From assembly GCA_028825265.1 (NCBI GenBank), contig JAPKAM010000008.1, positions 1 through 52,462 of the forward strand: 52,462 nucleotides of DNA, read 5' to 3'. Positions 52,377 to 52,462 of the stretch are shown here, in pieces; position 1 is the stretch's first letter, and each line of letters opens with the position of its first letter. The notes under the pieces were generated by a model. It was not told the origin of the DNA and ran no database searches. It saw only the letters and a list, made by a program, of their open reading frames with translations. Origin of the DNA: Planctomycetota bacterium. Its GTDB lineage: Bacteria > Planctomycetota > UBA8108 > UBA1146. Position numbers and translations under genes: made by a program.

Positions 52377-52462
52377 ATGCGATTCACTGCTTTGCCGAGC
52401 GCTGTATTTTCTCTGCCGAGAGCTGTGTTTCCTCTGGCGAGAGCTGTGTTTCCTCTGGCGAG
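52377..52462 (+). CDS. Start of an ORF built of heptapeptide repeats, partial
   Basis: ATG preceded by AAAAGG. The visible 28 codons read 'MRFTALPSAVF' followed by repeats of 'LPRAVFP/LARAVFP', encoded by a 21-bp tandem unit (GAGAGCTGTGTTTCCTCTGGC) present about three times to the window end. Could be a short repeat protein or simply a non-coding 21-bp repeat; the window ends too soon to tell. Confidence 0.35.
   Translation, partial: MRFTALPSAVFSLPRAVFPLARAVFPLA

Noticed and set aside
1-52462. tRNA, rRNA, insertion sequences or prophage
   Set aside because: None recognised on reading; selC and other Sec machinery genes are also not seen in this window, which neither supports nor excludes them elsewhere.

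Overview
The window looks like a chromosomal segment of a Gram-negative-type bacterium, most probably a member of the Planctomycetota. The grounds are a giant secreted protein joining a 3-keto-disaccharide hydrolase (DUF1080) domain, a PVC-type propeller and a CxxCH heme domain, a protease ending in a dockerin-like 'NIADAV' pair, several DUF1573 proteins, and a NamZ family member. GC content looks moderately high. No rRNA, tRNA, CRISPR array, transposase or phage gene was recognised, so this reads as ordinary chromosome rather than a mobile island.

The most striking part is bases 1-3820. Two separate genes contain one in-frame TGA exactly where the family has the first cysteine of its redox motif. 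One is a secreted DUF1573 protein (UGC instead of CGC). The other is a secreted TlpA/thioredoxin-like protein (UGPC instead of CGPC). Both frames stay open after the TGA and continue the family homology, and TGA is a normal stop in many neighbouring genes. These are therefore predicted selenoproteins. Between them lies an all-cysteine DUF1573 paralogue that acts as an internal control. Each of the three genes has its own plausible sigma70-like promoter.

3928-8472 holds a two-gene GAPDH operon, in which the upstream copy has its catalytic Cys replaced by Ser, and a divergent RuBisCO-like protein followed by a NamZ/DUF1343 protein. 8484-11609 is dnaE2. It and dinB (38366-39691) carry an identical 27-bp block containing a GAAC-N4-GTTC palindrome, which for dnaE2 fits exactly between a -35 and a -10: a clear two-member SOS mutagenesis regulon.

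11861-20883 contains the large repeat-bearing protease, the DUF1080/heme protein and a D-glycerate 3-kinase. 21076-22780 carries a small outer-membrane protein and ferrochelatase. 23039-30593 is a ten-gene, translationally coupled Mrp-type cation/proton antiporter operon (E-F-G-DUF4040/MbhE-B-C-D-D-small-D). 30739-32805 has an EamA transporter, a LAB_N protein and a glycosyltransferase. 32955-37239 is a MacAB-like ABC exporter operon, followed by a nitrilase-superfamily amidohydrolase.

39838-52176 is dominated by lipid and acyl-CoA functions: enoyl-CoA hydratase, HSDL2-like dehydrogenase, thioesterase, a four-gene DUF1302-DUF1329-YCF48-MMPL/RND envelope transport operon preceded by a 14-bp repeat array, and a lipoprotein translationally coupled to a FadE-type acyl-CoA dehydrogenase. 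The likely combined role is movement and breakdown of hydrophobic acyl substrates. The last 86 bases begin a partial ORF built of heptapeptide repeats.
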